A DNA stretch of 64,000 nt from Dimorphilus gyrociliatus (taxonomy: Eukaryota > Annelida > Polychaeta > Dinophilidae). Shown here in pieces: positions 39,507-50,696 of the stretch. The DNA is taken from the NCBI GenBank assembly GCA_904063045.1, contig CAJFCJ010000008.1, positions 620,001 to 684,000 on the forward strand. The letters run 5' to 3'. Positions within the stretch are counted from its first letter, which is position 1. The number at the start of each line of letters is the position of its first letter. Position numbers and translations under genes: made by a program. Below the pieces are notes generated by a model, which searched no databases, was not told the origin of the DNA, and saw only the letters and a program-made list of their open reading frames with translations.

Positions 39507-40362
39507 ATGTCCAAAAGATCAAAAAGATTAGCTGAGAAGAGTCACAGGGTATTTCATATGCCAACTCGTGACGAAGTTTGGGACAAGATAGATGAAATGA
39601 ATGAGAATGTATCCTCATCTTCCTCCTACTCTCATTTGAAACCCAACAATGGTATTTCTGATTTTATCAAAGAGTTAGTTGAAGTATTAGTTGAGCAGTA
39701 TTTCTATATATAAAAGTAAATATTAAATTTCAGGAGAAACCGATATAATCATGACCCCAATTTGGCTCCAGATAGCCCAAGCGACGATGAAATACTTGAG
39801 GAAACCTATTCTGACGAAAGAAAGATTCCGAAGGTAGCAATTATATTTTTTAGAAATGAATACAATCTAAAAATAACTGTAGAAAAAAAAGAAAAGACTT
39901 GTGGAAGTATCTGAAGGATCGAGTACCGAGGAGGAAATCATAATCTCTCAAAAAAAAAAGCACCTTCCAAAAATTGCTTCGGATGATAGCGATTCGCTTA
40001 CTGAACCCTTATTAAGTGATGACTATAAGGAACCAAAACATCAATTATTATTCCAAGGAGATACACTAGAAAGCTCATCTTCAAATGACTTCGATACTAT
40101 CCCAACTGCAGGGAAGAGAATTACAACACAAGTTTTCATAGACTCAGAAGAAGAGCCAACAGAACATTCAATAAATCGAGGAAGGCGTTTAAAAATAATG
40201 CAAAGTAGAAGAGAAAAGAAGCAGGAGAAATTTAAAGACTTTAAAAGAGAACGTCAAAGAACATTAAATAAGAAAACTCTAAAAGAAATGGAATTAACTG
40301 ATGAATCCGATTCAAGTGATGATAAGGAAATCATAGTACTCAGCGATAGTCCAGAATATTGA
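39507..40362 (+). CDS. Acidic, Ser-rich nuclear orphan with SUMO-interaction-like motif
   Basis: Exons 39507-39673, 39734-39833, 39883-40362 encode 248 aa. The N-terminus is basic (MSKRSKRLAEKSHR). A KKKKKRL nuclear-localisation-like patch occurs at the second exon junction. The rest alternates Ser/Asp/Glu clusters with Lys/Arg helices (RREKKQEKFKDFKRERQR). The extreme C-terminus reads KEIIVLSDSPEY, matching a SUMO-interacting motif (hydrophobic IIVL next to Ser/Asp); EEEIIISQ is a second weaker candidate. I recognise no family. A chromatin or DNA-repair scaffold is plausible but unproven. The second exon was placed in the only frame that keeps the acidic composition and matches a GTTAGT donor. 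Confidence 0.65.
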
Positions 40363-40873
40363 TGATAAAAAAAAATTAACAAACAAACAAACAAACAAAC
40401 GTAATTCAAGGAAGTTGTTACTATGCAAATTGTTGCTGTGGAATAATTGTATTATATATGCTTGCACAGTTCATATTGATATAATCGATATATTCAGAAA
40501 GTAATGATAACTTTGGGATTTTTTGACTTTTTTGTGAATTTGGATCAACTTAGACAAGATCTTATCTTTGCAGATAAATAAAATGAAGAATTTAAATAGA
40601 AATAATTGATAATTATTATAAAAAAAAGGTACGACTAAGTCTATGGGCTACCGAGCACAACGCTTCATTAGGACATTATTATCAGATATGGAAAAACTGA
40701 TTTATACTTCCATCTATTGACTTAAAACGGAGTTCTGTTGCGACATTAAAAGCAATCATAAAGAAAAATTGTGAAATCAAAATCGATTCCGAGAATTCTG
40801 GAAGAAAGCGATGTCCATACGTGTTTTTTCATAACACGAGATAATTCTCAATTAACTGCAAATAGGGGGAAAT
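40363..40873. other. Intergenic region between the acidic orphan and ERCC8
   Basis: Starts with an (ACAA)n microsatellite at about 40378-40400, then AT-rich sequence and the ERCC8 promoter. No exon seen. Confidence 0.4.
40378..40400. repeat. ACAA tetranucleotide microsatellite
   Basis: About five to six AACA/ACAA units in the 3' region of the acidic orphan. Confidence 0.85.
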
Positions 40874-42142
40874 ATGATAAATTTATTGTATGATATTCGA
40901 CAAGGTAAGCGTAGACCACAAGAACTCTGCCGAGCTGAGAGAACAAGGCGGCTTTTCTCGTTGGATTTAGACAAGAATACAGATTTTGCGGCTGCTCATA
41001 ACTCAGGAATAAACACTTTAGACTTAGATGTCGATGAACAGCGATAGTAGCTATTTTTACATTTCTTTCTATTCTGATTGTATATTAAACCATTTTTTTG
41101 TTTATTTTTAAAAAATGAAAGCCTTCTATCTGGTTCAAATGATGGTAAAATAGCTGTGTTTGATACAAGGAGAGAAAAGCCGGACGATGAAGATGCCACC
41201 TATAAAAGTTTATTTACAATTAACAAGTCGAATAACAAAAAACATCATAAATTTAGTGTCACAACCGTTAAATGGTATCCATTCGATAATGGAATGTTTT
41301 TATCGTGTAGCTCCGATACATATCTGAAAATCTGGGATTCCAATAAATTAAAAGTTGCTGATGAATTTCAATTTCCCGGTCCAGTATACAAAATAGCTTT
41401 ATCATCTCATGCTAAGCAACATTCATTAATTGCCGTAGGATCATCAACTCACTCGGTTAGACTGATAGATATGAGATCTGGTAGTGCAAGTCATAAATTA
41501 CAGGGTCACACAGAACTTGTATCTGCTCTCAACTGGTCAAAAACTGATGAATTTATATTAGCCAGTGGATCTGATGATAATAGAATATTTATTTGGGATA
41601 TTCGAAGAGCAAAGAGTTGTATTTGCAGCTTAGATCAACATGATACGGACATTGGCACAGATTATTATACTTCCCACAAATCTCATACAGCTCATGGTGG
41701 TGCAATTAGCTGTGTTGAATTCTCAGATGACGGATTGTATTTGTCCAGTTTTGGCGTCGATAATAGACTGAGATTATGGTCGGCAATGACTGGAAAAAAT
41801 TTAATGATCAATTATGGTACTGTCAACTCAAATCCACAAGTTGAAATGTCTATTACTTCTCGATGCAATCCAAATCTAATATTCGTTCCGTCGGATAATA
41901 AAATACAAGTTTTCAACTTAATAACAGGGCAGCGTGTTAATACTTTAAAAGGACACTTTAACTGTGTTAATTGTACTTATCTGAATGACGATACATTAGA
42001 ATTATATAGTGGAGGAAATGATAGAAATATTATCTGCTGGAGTGATAGAAAATTTGAAAAAGACAAGCGTAAAGAGAAAAATCCAAAAAATTTCTTTTCC
42101 AGATCAGGAGTAAACGACGATTGGGATAGTGATAATGATTAA
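40874..42142 (+). CDS. ERCC8: Cockayne syndrome A protein, WD40 adaptor
   Basis: Exons 40874-41046 and 41122-42142 encode 397 aa (human 396). ERCC8/CSA is the substrate receptor of a CRL4 ubiquitin ligase in transcription-coupled repair. The N-terminal helix-loop-helix reads CRAERTRRLFSLDLDK, matching LRRAESTRRVLGLELNK. WD repeats follow with GINTLD, WYPFDNGMFLS, LKIWD, KLQGHTELVSALNWS, IFIWDIRRA, LRLWSAMTGKNLMINYG and LKGHFNCVNC. An acidic DDWDSDND tail closes the protein. The intron joins RY to LLSGSNDG across CGATA|GT and AAAG|CC, restoring the family's RYMLSGGSDG. The convergent gene downstream is the membrane orphan. Confidence 0.95.
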
Positions 42143-42686
42143 AAATAATTTATACAAATCTTGATAAATTTGTAAATATTATATAATCAAATTGTATATT
42201 TAACTCAGAATCTGAGGATAATATAATAGATCCTAAAGGATATAAATATAAACAAACAATATTTATATGCCTAAGATGAATATGATAAATTTAAGAAAAT
42301 AAGTCAGAAGATAGATCTCTTTTTTTTTAATTTTTCCTTTCATAAATTAAGATTTTCCAGAAAAAAAAATCACATATTTTTTTGCCACGGCACAAGAATA
42401 ATTTCTCTTACTTTTCGCCAAAAATAGAAAAAAATTAGTAATTTCTAAAAGGAATTTCATTGTTATTCCCGTTGATTAAATTAAGAAAAAGAATAAACTC
42501 AAAAAGCTTTGATACCATTACAGTTTTTTATATAAAATTTTAAAACAGAAAACAAATTCTCAGTACTCTTTTTTTCATTGAGATAATCAACGGAGAGATG
42601 GAAGTGAGAAAAAAGTTTCTGTAAAAAAATTCTAATATAACCGTTTGTATTCATTCATATTATTATTTGCGATGTTGTTATTGTTT
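42143..42686. other. Convergent 3' region of ERCC8 and the membrane orphan
   Basis: AT-rich, many A and T homopolymer runs, no exon seen. Confidence 0.4.
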
Positions 42687-43549
42687 TTAATGAGTTTCCT
42701 TCCAATTCTGTTTATAAAACACAAAAAAAAACAAAAAAAGGAAATTAAACACAGATCTAATAATTAATGAAAAAAAAAGCTATATATAAAATTTTACCCA
42801 GGTTTGACCACCTTCTTCGGTTACCCTTGTAATATCTTTTTTCGGTATTCTTTCTTCAGTATCGTATTTCTTTACAATGATTCTATCTTTCTTGTCTGAT
42901 CCAGTTATATCTCCGTATCCCTATAGAATTATTAAACAACGTCATATTTTTAAAATATTCTCCATTACGTATGATAACTCTATTTTAATTTTATTATTTA
43001 CTGTCATTGCGTTCCATTTTTGTAGGTTTAATATGGTGGAGCCTGACGGTGGGTATATGTGACTTAATCCTCCATGTCCTCCCACTAAGAAAACAATATT
43101 AATTTAAGAAAATGCCTAGATTTGTGCTACTTTTTTATATGTTTTTTTTTGCACACATTAGGCCTATTCCTCTTTTGCCTAGATGTTAAAAGTTAATAAA
43201 TTAAATATATTATTTAATTAACACTACCTGGTGTATATTCATTCTTCCAGTAATTAGTTTTATTACTGTTTTGTAAGGAGACATCATCTTTGTCTTCCCG
43301 TTTTTCCTTATAATACACAACTGCCCAAACAATTAGACATATCAAGCACAGAACTGACAAGATAGCCAGAGTTATAATTGCTGTAAGAAGCCAATTCCAT
43401 AGTTGTTCACTGACTTTCGGGCCTGTTTCGTAATACTTCTTAAAATATGATGACTGAGGAAAATTTGTTTCATTTTCATCAGCCATTACTCTATACACTA
43501 ATATAATTTGGGAGCTTAAAAGGAAGATAACGTGAACATAGTTCATCAT
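42687..43549 (-). CDS. Single-pass type I membrane protein, unrecognised
   Basis: Four exons (+ coordinates) 42687-42707, 42798-42920, 43002-43084, 43228-43549; 182 aa. A signal peptide (about residues 1-22) is followed by a short ectodomain with an NET glycosylation site. One strong membrane helix is present (WLLTAIITLAILSVLCLICL, continuing IVWAVVYY). The cytosolic tail of about 90 residues is rich in Lys, Asp, Tyr and Gly (GGHGGLSHIYPPSG, GYGDITGSDKKD). The last exon encodes only NWKETH. I do not recognise the family. The ectodomain is too short for a receptor domain, so an adaptor, stomatin-like partner or channel accessory role are all open. Confidence 0.6.
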
Positions 43550-44214
43550 CTCTATCTATTTGATGTAGTCACAGCGCACTCCTTAATCTACTTGACACTG
43601 TCTACTACCTTTCAATTCAATAGTCGTTATGACAATTCAAGCAGTTTTCGACCTCTCTCTGATTGGACTCTCTAATTTGAATTTAAGAGTAATAAAGAGG
43701 AACTCGAATCAAGCCTATATAGCTATATAATACTTAATTAGTTCTTTTCAAATATACATATACAATATAGTATATGTATACATCTATAGTATGTACTCAA
43801 GTAAAAACGGATAAAAAATAAACAAACATATTAAAAATCTTTTTTTCTGCTCTTAAAAATCCTGTCCATCAACTATCCTTCCCAATCAAATATTGCTCAT
43901 TTTAATAATGTTTTATTGAATGCCTTAAAAGCTATCGGGTTGCTGTTCTTCTTCTTCCTTACCCTATATTTTTGGTTCCTTTATTTTTATTATCCTGCCA
44001 AACCACAATAGTCTTTTTTTAATCTAATACCAAGAATATCGATGCTTAATAAAGTATCTTTTATATTCTTTTCATTTGAATATAGGCCTACATCGTGTTC
44101 TAATAGGAATGTACAATTCAATATAATACTATTATTTTGGATGACTTAGTTTTGAAAATTATTAAATCTATCATATAATTTCAACTTAGATCTTTGAATA
44201 TCGTGTACCTGTTA
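43550..44214. other. Intergenic region before the tRNA
   Basis: AT-rich, includes palindromic TATACATATAC-type sequence near 43750-43780. No exon or RNA gene besides the tRNA at its right edge. Confidence 0.4.
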
Positions 44215-44286
44215 GCCGTGATCGTATAGTGGTTAGTACTTCTCGTTGTGGCCGAGACAACCCAGGTTCGAATCCTGGTCACGGCA
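44215..44286 (+). tRNA. tRNA-His-GTG: tRNA-His (anticodon GTG)
   Basis: 72 nt cloverleaf. The acceptor stem GCCGTGA pairs with TCACGGC, with discriminator A. The anticodon stem TCTCG/CGAGA encloses loop TTGTGGC with anticodon GTG. The T arm contains GGTTCGAATCC, which is also the B box of the internal promoter; TAGTGGTTAGTACT forms the D arm and A box. No intron. As in other eukaryotes the G at -1 is not encoded here (the base before the gene is A), consistent with post-transcriptional addition by THG1. Confidence 0.97.
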
Positions 44287-44312
44287 GTTCTCTGTACGGC
44301 GATCGGTACAAA

Positions 44313-44321
44313 TTTTTTTTT
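44313..44321 (+). terminator. RNA polymerase III terminator of tRNA-His
   Basis: A run of nine T starts 27 bases after the tRNA 3' end; no earlier run of four T is present. Confidence 0.8.
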
Positions 44322-44466
44322 CTTTTTTTTTATTATTGATTCGTTATTTTTTTTCACAGAGATGCCGCTCTTCATAATCCTGAATACCTTTGTTTAACTT
44401 CGATATAAATGATTGTATTTTTTAAGTAAACAACATTACTATTTACAATAATTAACATAAAAACAA

Positions 44467-47068
44467 TCAATCATCCTTTTCCTCGTGATTTAACTTAGCT
44501 TTCTTAGGCTGAGATACTTCTTCCTCCTCCTCCTCTCCCTCTTCTGAAGATTCCTCTTCTTCTTCGCTATCACTATCTTCAGCTGCGGCTGCTTTCCATT
44601 TCTTAGCCATTTCCAATAGTTTCAAATTAGGTGCAGCTTTCTCATCATCAGGGAAAATATAATCGTAAAATTCCTCCCAGCCACCTTCGCTCTACGATGG
44701 TTTCATTATGATGTTTAGTAATGAAAATTAAAAAAATAATAATTGCATTTACCCCATCTTCAGCCAGGATCTTCCTTCTTTTCTTAACTTTATTAGGAAA
44801 TTTCTTTTCGATACTTGCTCTACTTTCATCATCACCGTATTCAGCCTAATATAGAAGAAGCATTAGAGTTGTTCTAATGGGTAAATGAACTGAAAATGAC
44901 TGTTAAGTATACCTCGTACTCTTTCCATGCTTCTAATAATAAAAGGCGTTCCTCTTTATTTTCAACGTCCTTCAGTGTGTCGTAAGCTCTTTCATAAACT
45001 TTTCTTGCCATTTCAATTGCATTTTTTGCACCCGTTGAGACTTCAAAAGCCGCATAACTTATCCAGACTTTAACGTGCGACGTTCTTTCTAACAATCTAA
45101 GATATAATCCTCTCGTTCGTTCATGTTCACCATTTTCAATTTCAAAATCGATAAATGATTTCCACAAAACCTAATAAATTATATCAAAATCAATTAACTA
45201 TTATTAAAAATAAATTAATACAAATAGATACAAACTTCAGGCATATCCAAACGGGACTGACCAATAGCAAGTTCAAAAATTGCTCTTGCTCTTTCTGAAT
45301 CTCCTAATATATTTTCAAGTTCTGCGTATCTGAAAGAGATTGTTTCATATAAGAAATAAATTATTATAACTTCTTCTAACCTCATCCACGTTGTACAATT
45401 TTCAGGATTGAACATTAGCCATTTTTCATATAGAATTCTACATCTGTCAAATTCTCTCAATTGTAGTTCTAATTCAATATAGCCCCTAAACAATTTGTCT
45501 TTTGAACATTTCCCCAAAGCTGTTCCTAAAATTTTTCGACACCTAGCTACATCCTTTTGCCTCAATTCAAATTGAGCAAACATTAACCATATTTTTGCAA
45601 AAGTAAAATATTTATGTGGTAATAGTTCAATACAAGCCGAATATACAGCCCTTGCCCTTTCTGAATCTTGTGCTTGTAATTCTTCAAAAACAGCGTAATT
45701 TATCCAAAGATATATATAACGTCGCCAGTGTCGTTTTTCTTTTGTTGGTGGAATGTTAGATATTGCTCTTTCATAAATTTCTCTAATCGTTTCCAAATCA
45801 CCTTCTGATTCCATTAAACGAATATAGTCAAACCAATTATCGCAATTAAGTGGGTTATCTTGAACAGCTTGTTCATACTGAAATTTTCGTTTGCTAACAA
45901 CTACGTCTTCAATTCCTGCCCTTTCTCCATGGCGTTTTTCGTAGATAGAGTAAGCTTTAAATATTTCCTCTCTCCTATCTTTCGGCAAAATGTCCAAGGC
46001 ATATTTATAAATAACCTTAGCTCTATCATGCTCTCTTTGATTTTCTTCAAACCTCGCGAATGATAAAAGTAACCTTTCATTAACATTATCTTCTCCAAAA
46101 AATTCAATCGCCCTTTCATATATTTTTCGAGCACTAGAAATGTAATTATGCTTCTCTTCAAATCTAGCATATTTAATCCAATTTTTTATTTCAGGATATA
46201 TAAGGACATATCTTTCATAAATCATTCTCGCACGCTCCAACTCTTTATAACGCAGTTCAAAGTTAATATATGAATGCCATGCCTGTGGCTCTGGTTCCCA
46301 TTCCATCCAACGTTCAAATACTTGACGAGCACCGGCAGGATTCCCAAGAAGTTCCTCCATATAGGTATATTTATACCAAAATTGATTTGCTCTTGGTAAG
46401 ATAGTGATTGCTCTATCCCATATATTTCTTGCATGGTTTATTTGCCGATTTCTACAGTAAAATACAATAAAAAAATGTTTAAAGGAATATTTGTCTTTCA
46501 TACTTCATTTCCATTTCGGCATAGTGAAGCCAAAGCGATATGTTCCTGTGATCAACATCCAGTGCTCTTTCGAAAACTGACCTAGCCCTAAATAAATAAA
46601 AATATGGAGTAAATACTTTGAAAGTATACTTTAATAGAACTGAACCTCTGTATTTCACTCTGACTGTCTTCCCATTTCGCATATTTAATCCAGTTTATCA
46701 TTACAGAACGATTTTTTCTAATATTATCTTCAAATTCCTTTCTTTTTTTAAGTCTATATGCTTCTAACTCTTCGGGATCCGATATTTTTTGGGCAGGAGG
46801 CTTAACGAATATGAATGTTAAAACATTATAACAAGTAGTACTAATATACTTACAGGAGGAACCAACTCTAATTCTCTTTCTTTGGCTTCTCTTAGAAGTT
46901 GCTCGGCTGTTATTTGAACAGTTGCAGGCATCTTGTTCTTTACCTAGGAGAACAGCACATAATTGCTTAAACATCCTTATTATCGTTCTCTTATACAACA
47001 TTTATTAGATAAAAACGTACTTTTGCTCCTTTCGGAAGCTTCTTTTTCACACCGCCCTCCTCAGCCAT
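44467..47068 (-). CDS. CRNKL1: Crooked neck-like splicing factor (NineTeen complex, Clf1/Syf3)
   Basis: Exons (+ coordinates) 44467-44691, 44753-44845, 44913-45170, 45236-45329, 45381-46451, 46504-46587, 46646-46800, 46854-46943, 47021-47068; 705 aa. It starts [20 protein letters not shown] and continues [16 protein letters not shown]. Then come about sixteen HAT (half-a-TPR) repeats, each with W-x-x-Y and ARxIYERA-type motifs. An acidic tail ends the protein ([20 protein letters not shown]). CRNKL1 scaffolds the spliceosome during activation. The 1.07 kb exon carries most repeats. A 52-codon ORF ends 14 bases before its ATG on the same strand. Confidence 0.96.
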
Positions 47069-47082
47069 GGTTAATATATCAA

Positions 47083-47241
47083 TTAAAATCCGGATCTAGG
47101 ATAATTCTCAATGAGAGCTTGTCTAAAAAGCGGATAATAGCGTTGATCAATCGTAGTTTGTAATTCGTGAGCCTTGGGTCGGCTACCGGTTGTATCTTCC
47201 GGTATGGTTTCTATTCCACCTTCAGATCGAGTTCCCGCCAT
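47083..47241 (-). CDS. 52-aa upstream ORF or small protein in the CRNKL1 leader
   Basis: ATG at 47241, stop at 47083, only 14 bases upstream of the CRNKL1 ATG and on the same strand. The peptide has a polar first half (MAGTRSEGGIETIPEDTTGS) and a more structured-looking second half (TIDQRYYPLFRQALIENYPR). The amino-acid make-up looks protein-like, not random AT-rich translation. It could be a separate small protein on a dicistronic transcript, a regulatory uORF, or simply 5' UTR; the ATGGCGG start also fits a YY1 element, which often overlaps leaders. No family recognised. Confidence 0.4.
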   Translation of the reverse strand: MAGTRSEGGIETIPEDTTGSRPKAHELQTTIDQRYYPLFRQALIENYPRSGF

Positions 47242-48668
47242 ATTTGCTATATGTTATTTTATACCTTTCGTCCTAATTACAATAGAAAATAGTATGCAAG
47301 TCTTACTTTTGCAGGATGTTTTGATAAGAATTGAAAACATGTTTATCTTAACTTCCAATCAATTTGAATAAAATTAATATATTTTATTTTCCCAATACTA
47401 AAATTATAAGATAATTTCATGAATAATACTTATTAACAGTATGAGATGCCTAAGCATAATCAGTAAGTGTAAAAATTTCTTATTGTATTTCAAAGTTCTA
47501 TTAAAATGGACGATTCAATATATATTCAGTAATCTTAAATATTTTTAAAGAAATTTATGATGAAATTGACAGCTTTTTTAAAAATACTCCAAATGAACGT
47601 AATAAATATTACGGTAACCTAAAGTTTATATAGATTACGAAAATCTATTACAGCTTGTAATGACTTCTCAAACAGCGATAAATGATTGATTTGTATTTTA
47701 GAAAACAAAAGTCAAAGAATCAGTAAATACTAGCTCGGATGATAAGCTGTCACTTTATTCTCCTTCGAGTGACATTTACAAACTATTCATTGCTGTTTAG
47801 CAATTCTACCCACGTGCTCCATTAACTCTATGGCTAATGCTATTCCTGTTTTACGATATGAGACACATATATAATTGAGAGTCGCGAATAATTTTATAAG
47901 TAAGTTTTTTTAAACTAAGTGCTGGTGTCAAATTTGGCCTATTATATATGCTAAAACTTTGCTTTTATTTAATTTTAAAATTAGGGTTAGAAAATTATCG
48001 GTTATATGTTTAAAAGAAATCAATTATTATGTTATTGTGTTACTTTGGGAACAATCTCCATCTTACAAGTGGACATATATATTTTTTACTCCTAAACAAT
48101 TATCAATTTGATCGATAAGAATCTAGGACTCTGTGCATTACGATTTCAATTTCAAATTTAGAATTGATCTAAACAACGAGGAAAAACATTGTTTGCGCAT
48201 GCGCTGAAGGTAAAACATTCTCGGCGTCTGTTTCTCGATTTCCGAATCGAAAGCACATCAACTTCGATAAAATGAAACGATGAATTTAATAGCTTGTCCA
48301 TTAGAGAGAAAATTCAAGAAAAATATTTTAGGTTTAGTCTATAGGCGAAGTTTAAATTTTTTAAATCAATTTTATTTAGAATAAATTGCAGGATTTTTTG
48401 AAAACTAAGTCAACTATTTACAATATTATGTATTAATATTTATGTAAGATCTATCGGATAGCAATATCCCCAATTATGTTTGTTATTTGACCTATAAATT
48501 GTTGTTTTGTTTAAAGAAAATCGGTGGTTTGAATTCAAAATCGATTTGCGCCAAACATTCGATTTTACCGATGTCGATCAGAGGGCTTTAAATTTAATCG
48601 TCTGCGGAAATATATCGTGATTTGGTATCCCATTGTCCAAGAATTGTTAACTATAGAAAAAGAATTTG
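47242..48668. other. Intergenic region between CRNKL1 and the RBM4-like gene
   Basis: About 1.4 kb without a recognised gene. The best element is a palindromic GCGCATGCGC (NRF1-type) inside 48194-48205, about 470 bases upstream of the RBM4-like ATG. The rest is AT-rich. Confidence 0.45.
48194..48205. promoter_or_regulatory. NRF1-type palindromic site
   Basis: TGCGCATGCGCT contains the full GCGCATGCGC core of the NRF1/Ewg consensus, standing out in an AT-rich surrounding. It lies between CRNKL1 and the RBM4-like gene, closer to the latter. Confidence 0.5.
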
Positions 48669-50696
48669 ATGAGTGGAAAGTGAGTTATGATAAAGTGTAA
48701 AAAATACTTTATGTTTCATACATTTACATGATTTATTCGTTTTTAAATTTTAATGTAAGGTGACATTTTCGAAACGTAGTCGGCGAACCACTATTGTCCG
48801 CCATCTTGTTTATAAATAGTTCTGTAAAGAAATTTTCTAATCTATTGGATAGTATAGTCAATGACTTCTTTTCCAGAACAGCAAAGTTGTTTGTTGGCAA
48901 TCTGCCACATGATGCAAAATCAACTGAACTTCGAGAAAAGTTTTCTAAGTTTGGTGAAGTTGTTGAGTGCGACATAGTTAAGGAGTTCGCTTTTATTCAC
49001 TATAAGACAGACGAAGAAGCACAGGCAGCAGTTAAAGGCCTTCACCAAACTGAATACAATGGAAAATTAATACGAGTGGAGAAATCAACAAGCAGAGTAA
49101 GACAAAAACCAGGAATGGGAGGTGAATCCCAATGTTTTCGATGCGGTAAAGACGGTCATTGGTCAAAGGACTGTCCAAGTAGGACACTAGCTGAGAGGAA
49201 GAGAGCTGCTGATAATCGTGGCGGTCGGGGAGACAGTAGAAGTAGTTATGAAAGAGGAAGAGATAGTTATAGAGGAAATGGAGGAAATGCCGAACATAAT
49301 AGAGGACCACCGAGACAGTATGATCTATATGAAAATTATTTGCCTCCAAAAGGCAGCGACGGAAGGTTTCATTTTTCCTATTTTTTAAAATAAAAAATGT
49401 ATTGCTTTTTTTTTTCTATAACCAGCGATATTTTTTTTTACAAATAGATACATTAATAGCGGGTATGCAGGAAGTTATGGGGGTGAACGATATCATCCGT
49501 ATGGACCTCGGGGCCCTTTTGGTCAGCAAATGCCACCCGGAGCTAGTTATGGTTACAATAATATGGGAACCTCTCCCGCTAATCCAACACCATTAATGGG
49601 AAGTAATCCTAATATGGGCTATAATATGATGGGTAATATGGGTCAAATGAATCCTGGTAATATAAGCAGCATGAGTAATAATATGCAACAAATGGGAAGC
49701 AATTTAAACAATGGTAGCACGTATATTGGGCCTGTATCATCAACATCAAACTTACAAAGCAGTAATTATTATTCGGGCAATAATCCTATGAGTTACGACA
49801 TGTCAAACAAACTAGCGTTAGGTCAGGGAAACGCTAATTTGGGTAATCTTAGTTCTTTGACAAGTAAACTAGATGCTCAAGGGGCATCAGCCCTTAATGA
49901 ATTAGCGGGCTCTTTGGCATCTCTGACTGGGAATGCTAATGCGGCAGCAAACTCTATGGGAGGTGGAGGAGGAGGTGGAGGTGGTGGAGGACAGTCAACT
50001 TTCTCCAGTCAGCCATACGACTACTTCAGCAAGTAAGTTATCATGTAGACGGTTAGATATCTTTAGCCCTGTTTTATAAACTTCGAATACCCCAATCACA
50101 AGACTTTTGGCTAATGCAAGAATGAATTAGAACCAAAAGGTGTGAACAAGAGCGACAATCAAAATATCGTTTCGTAAAAAATTGCTTTTCTTCAGTGTAA
50201 TACTAATTTTGAACATTTGTTCAAATATCGACCTTCACCGTGACTAACTGCGACAAAATCACCGTTAAAGAGCTTAATTTATTATAACACTTGCGAACCT
50301 ATGTACATATTGCTAAGTTGAAGTTAAAGGCTTAAATATTCTGAGCTACTGTATCCCTGATTTTCCCTGCATATCATTCGCTTGTTAATGTCTCTGGGTT
50401 TCTGGTAGCCTGATTTTACTTTCCGTTCAAGTAAAGTTAGGCTAAATGGGCTCTTAAGTTTATCGAAAGTGTGTAATTTTTGATATTAAGAGATATTACT
50501 ATACACTAAATGCTTAATATTTATAATGATTGGGGTAATCAGTTATTGAAATTGGGCCTTCTTTTACTAGTGTATTGTTAAGTTAAAAACTTCGTAAAAA
50601 TTTTTGAGCAGCTCAAATTTTAAGAATTCATACTTATTTTTAATTTACAGCCTCACTAGAAATCCGGGCCCCGGAACTGGGCCAAACGCAAAATAA
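48669..50696 (+). CDS. RBM4/lark-like RNA-binding protein with one RRM and a CCHC knuckle
   Basis: Exons 48669-48679 (11 bases, encoding MSGK in part), 48877-49365, 49448-50032 and optionally 50651-50696. The RRM (KLFVGNLPHDAKSTELREKF, RNP1-like FAFIHYK) and the following STSRVRQKPGMGG plus zinc knuckle CFRCGKDGHWSKDC match the second RRM and knuckle of RBM4/lark. The first RRM is absent. The C-terminal half is low-complexity, rich in Gly, Asn, Met and Ser with an 11-Gly run. At the end, AAG TAA can be read as a stop (362 aa) or as an AA|GTAAGT donor splicing to a 15-residue tail, LTRNPGPGTGPNAK-like (376 aa). RBM4 proteins regulate splicing and translation. Confidence 0.85.
48798..48807 (-). 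promoter_or_regulatory. YY1-like element in the first intron of the RBM4-like gene
   Basis: CCGCCATCTT, which reads AAGATGGCGG on the minus strand, lies shortly downstream of the inferred first exon, the usual place for YY1 sites near start regions. Confidence 0.4.
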
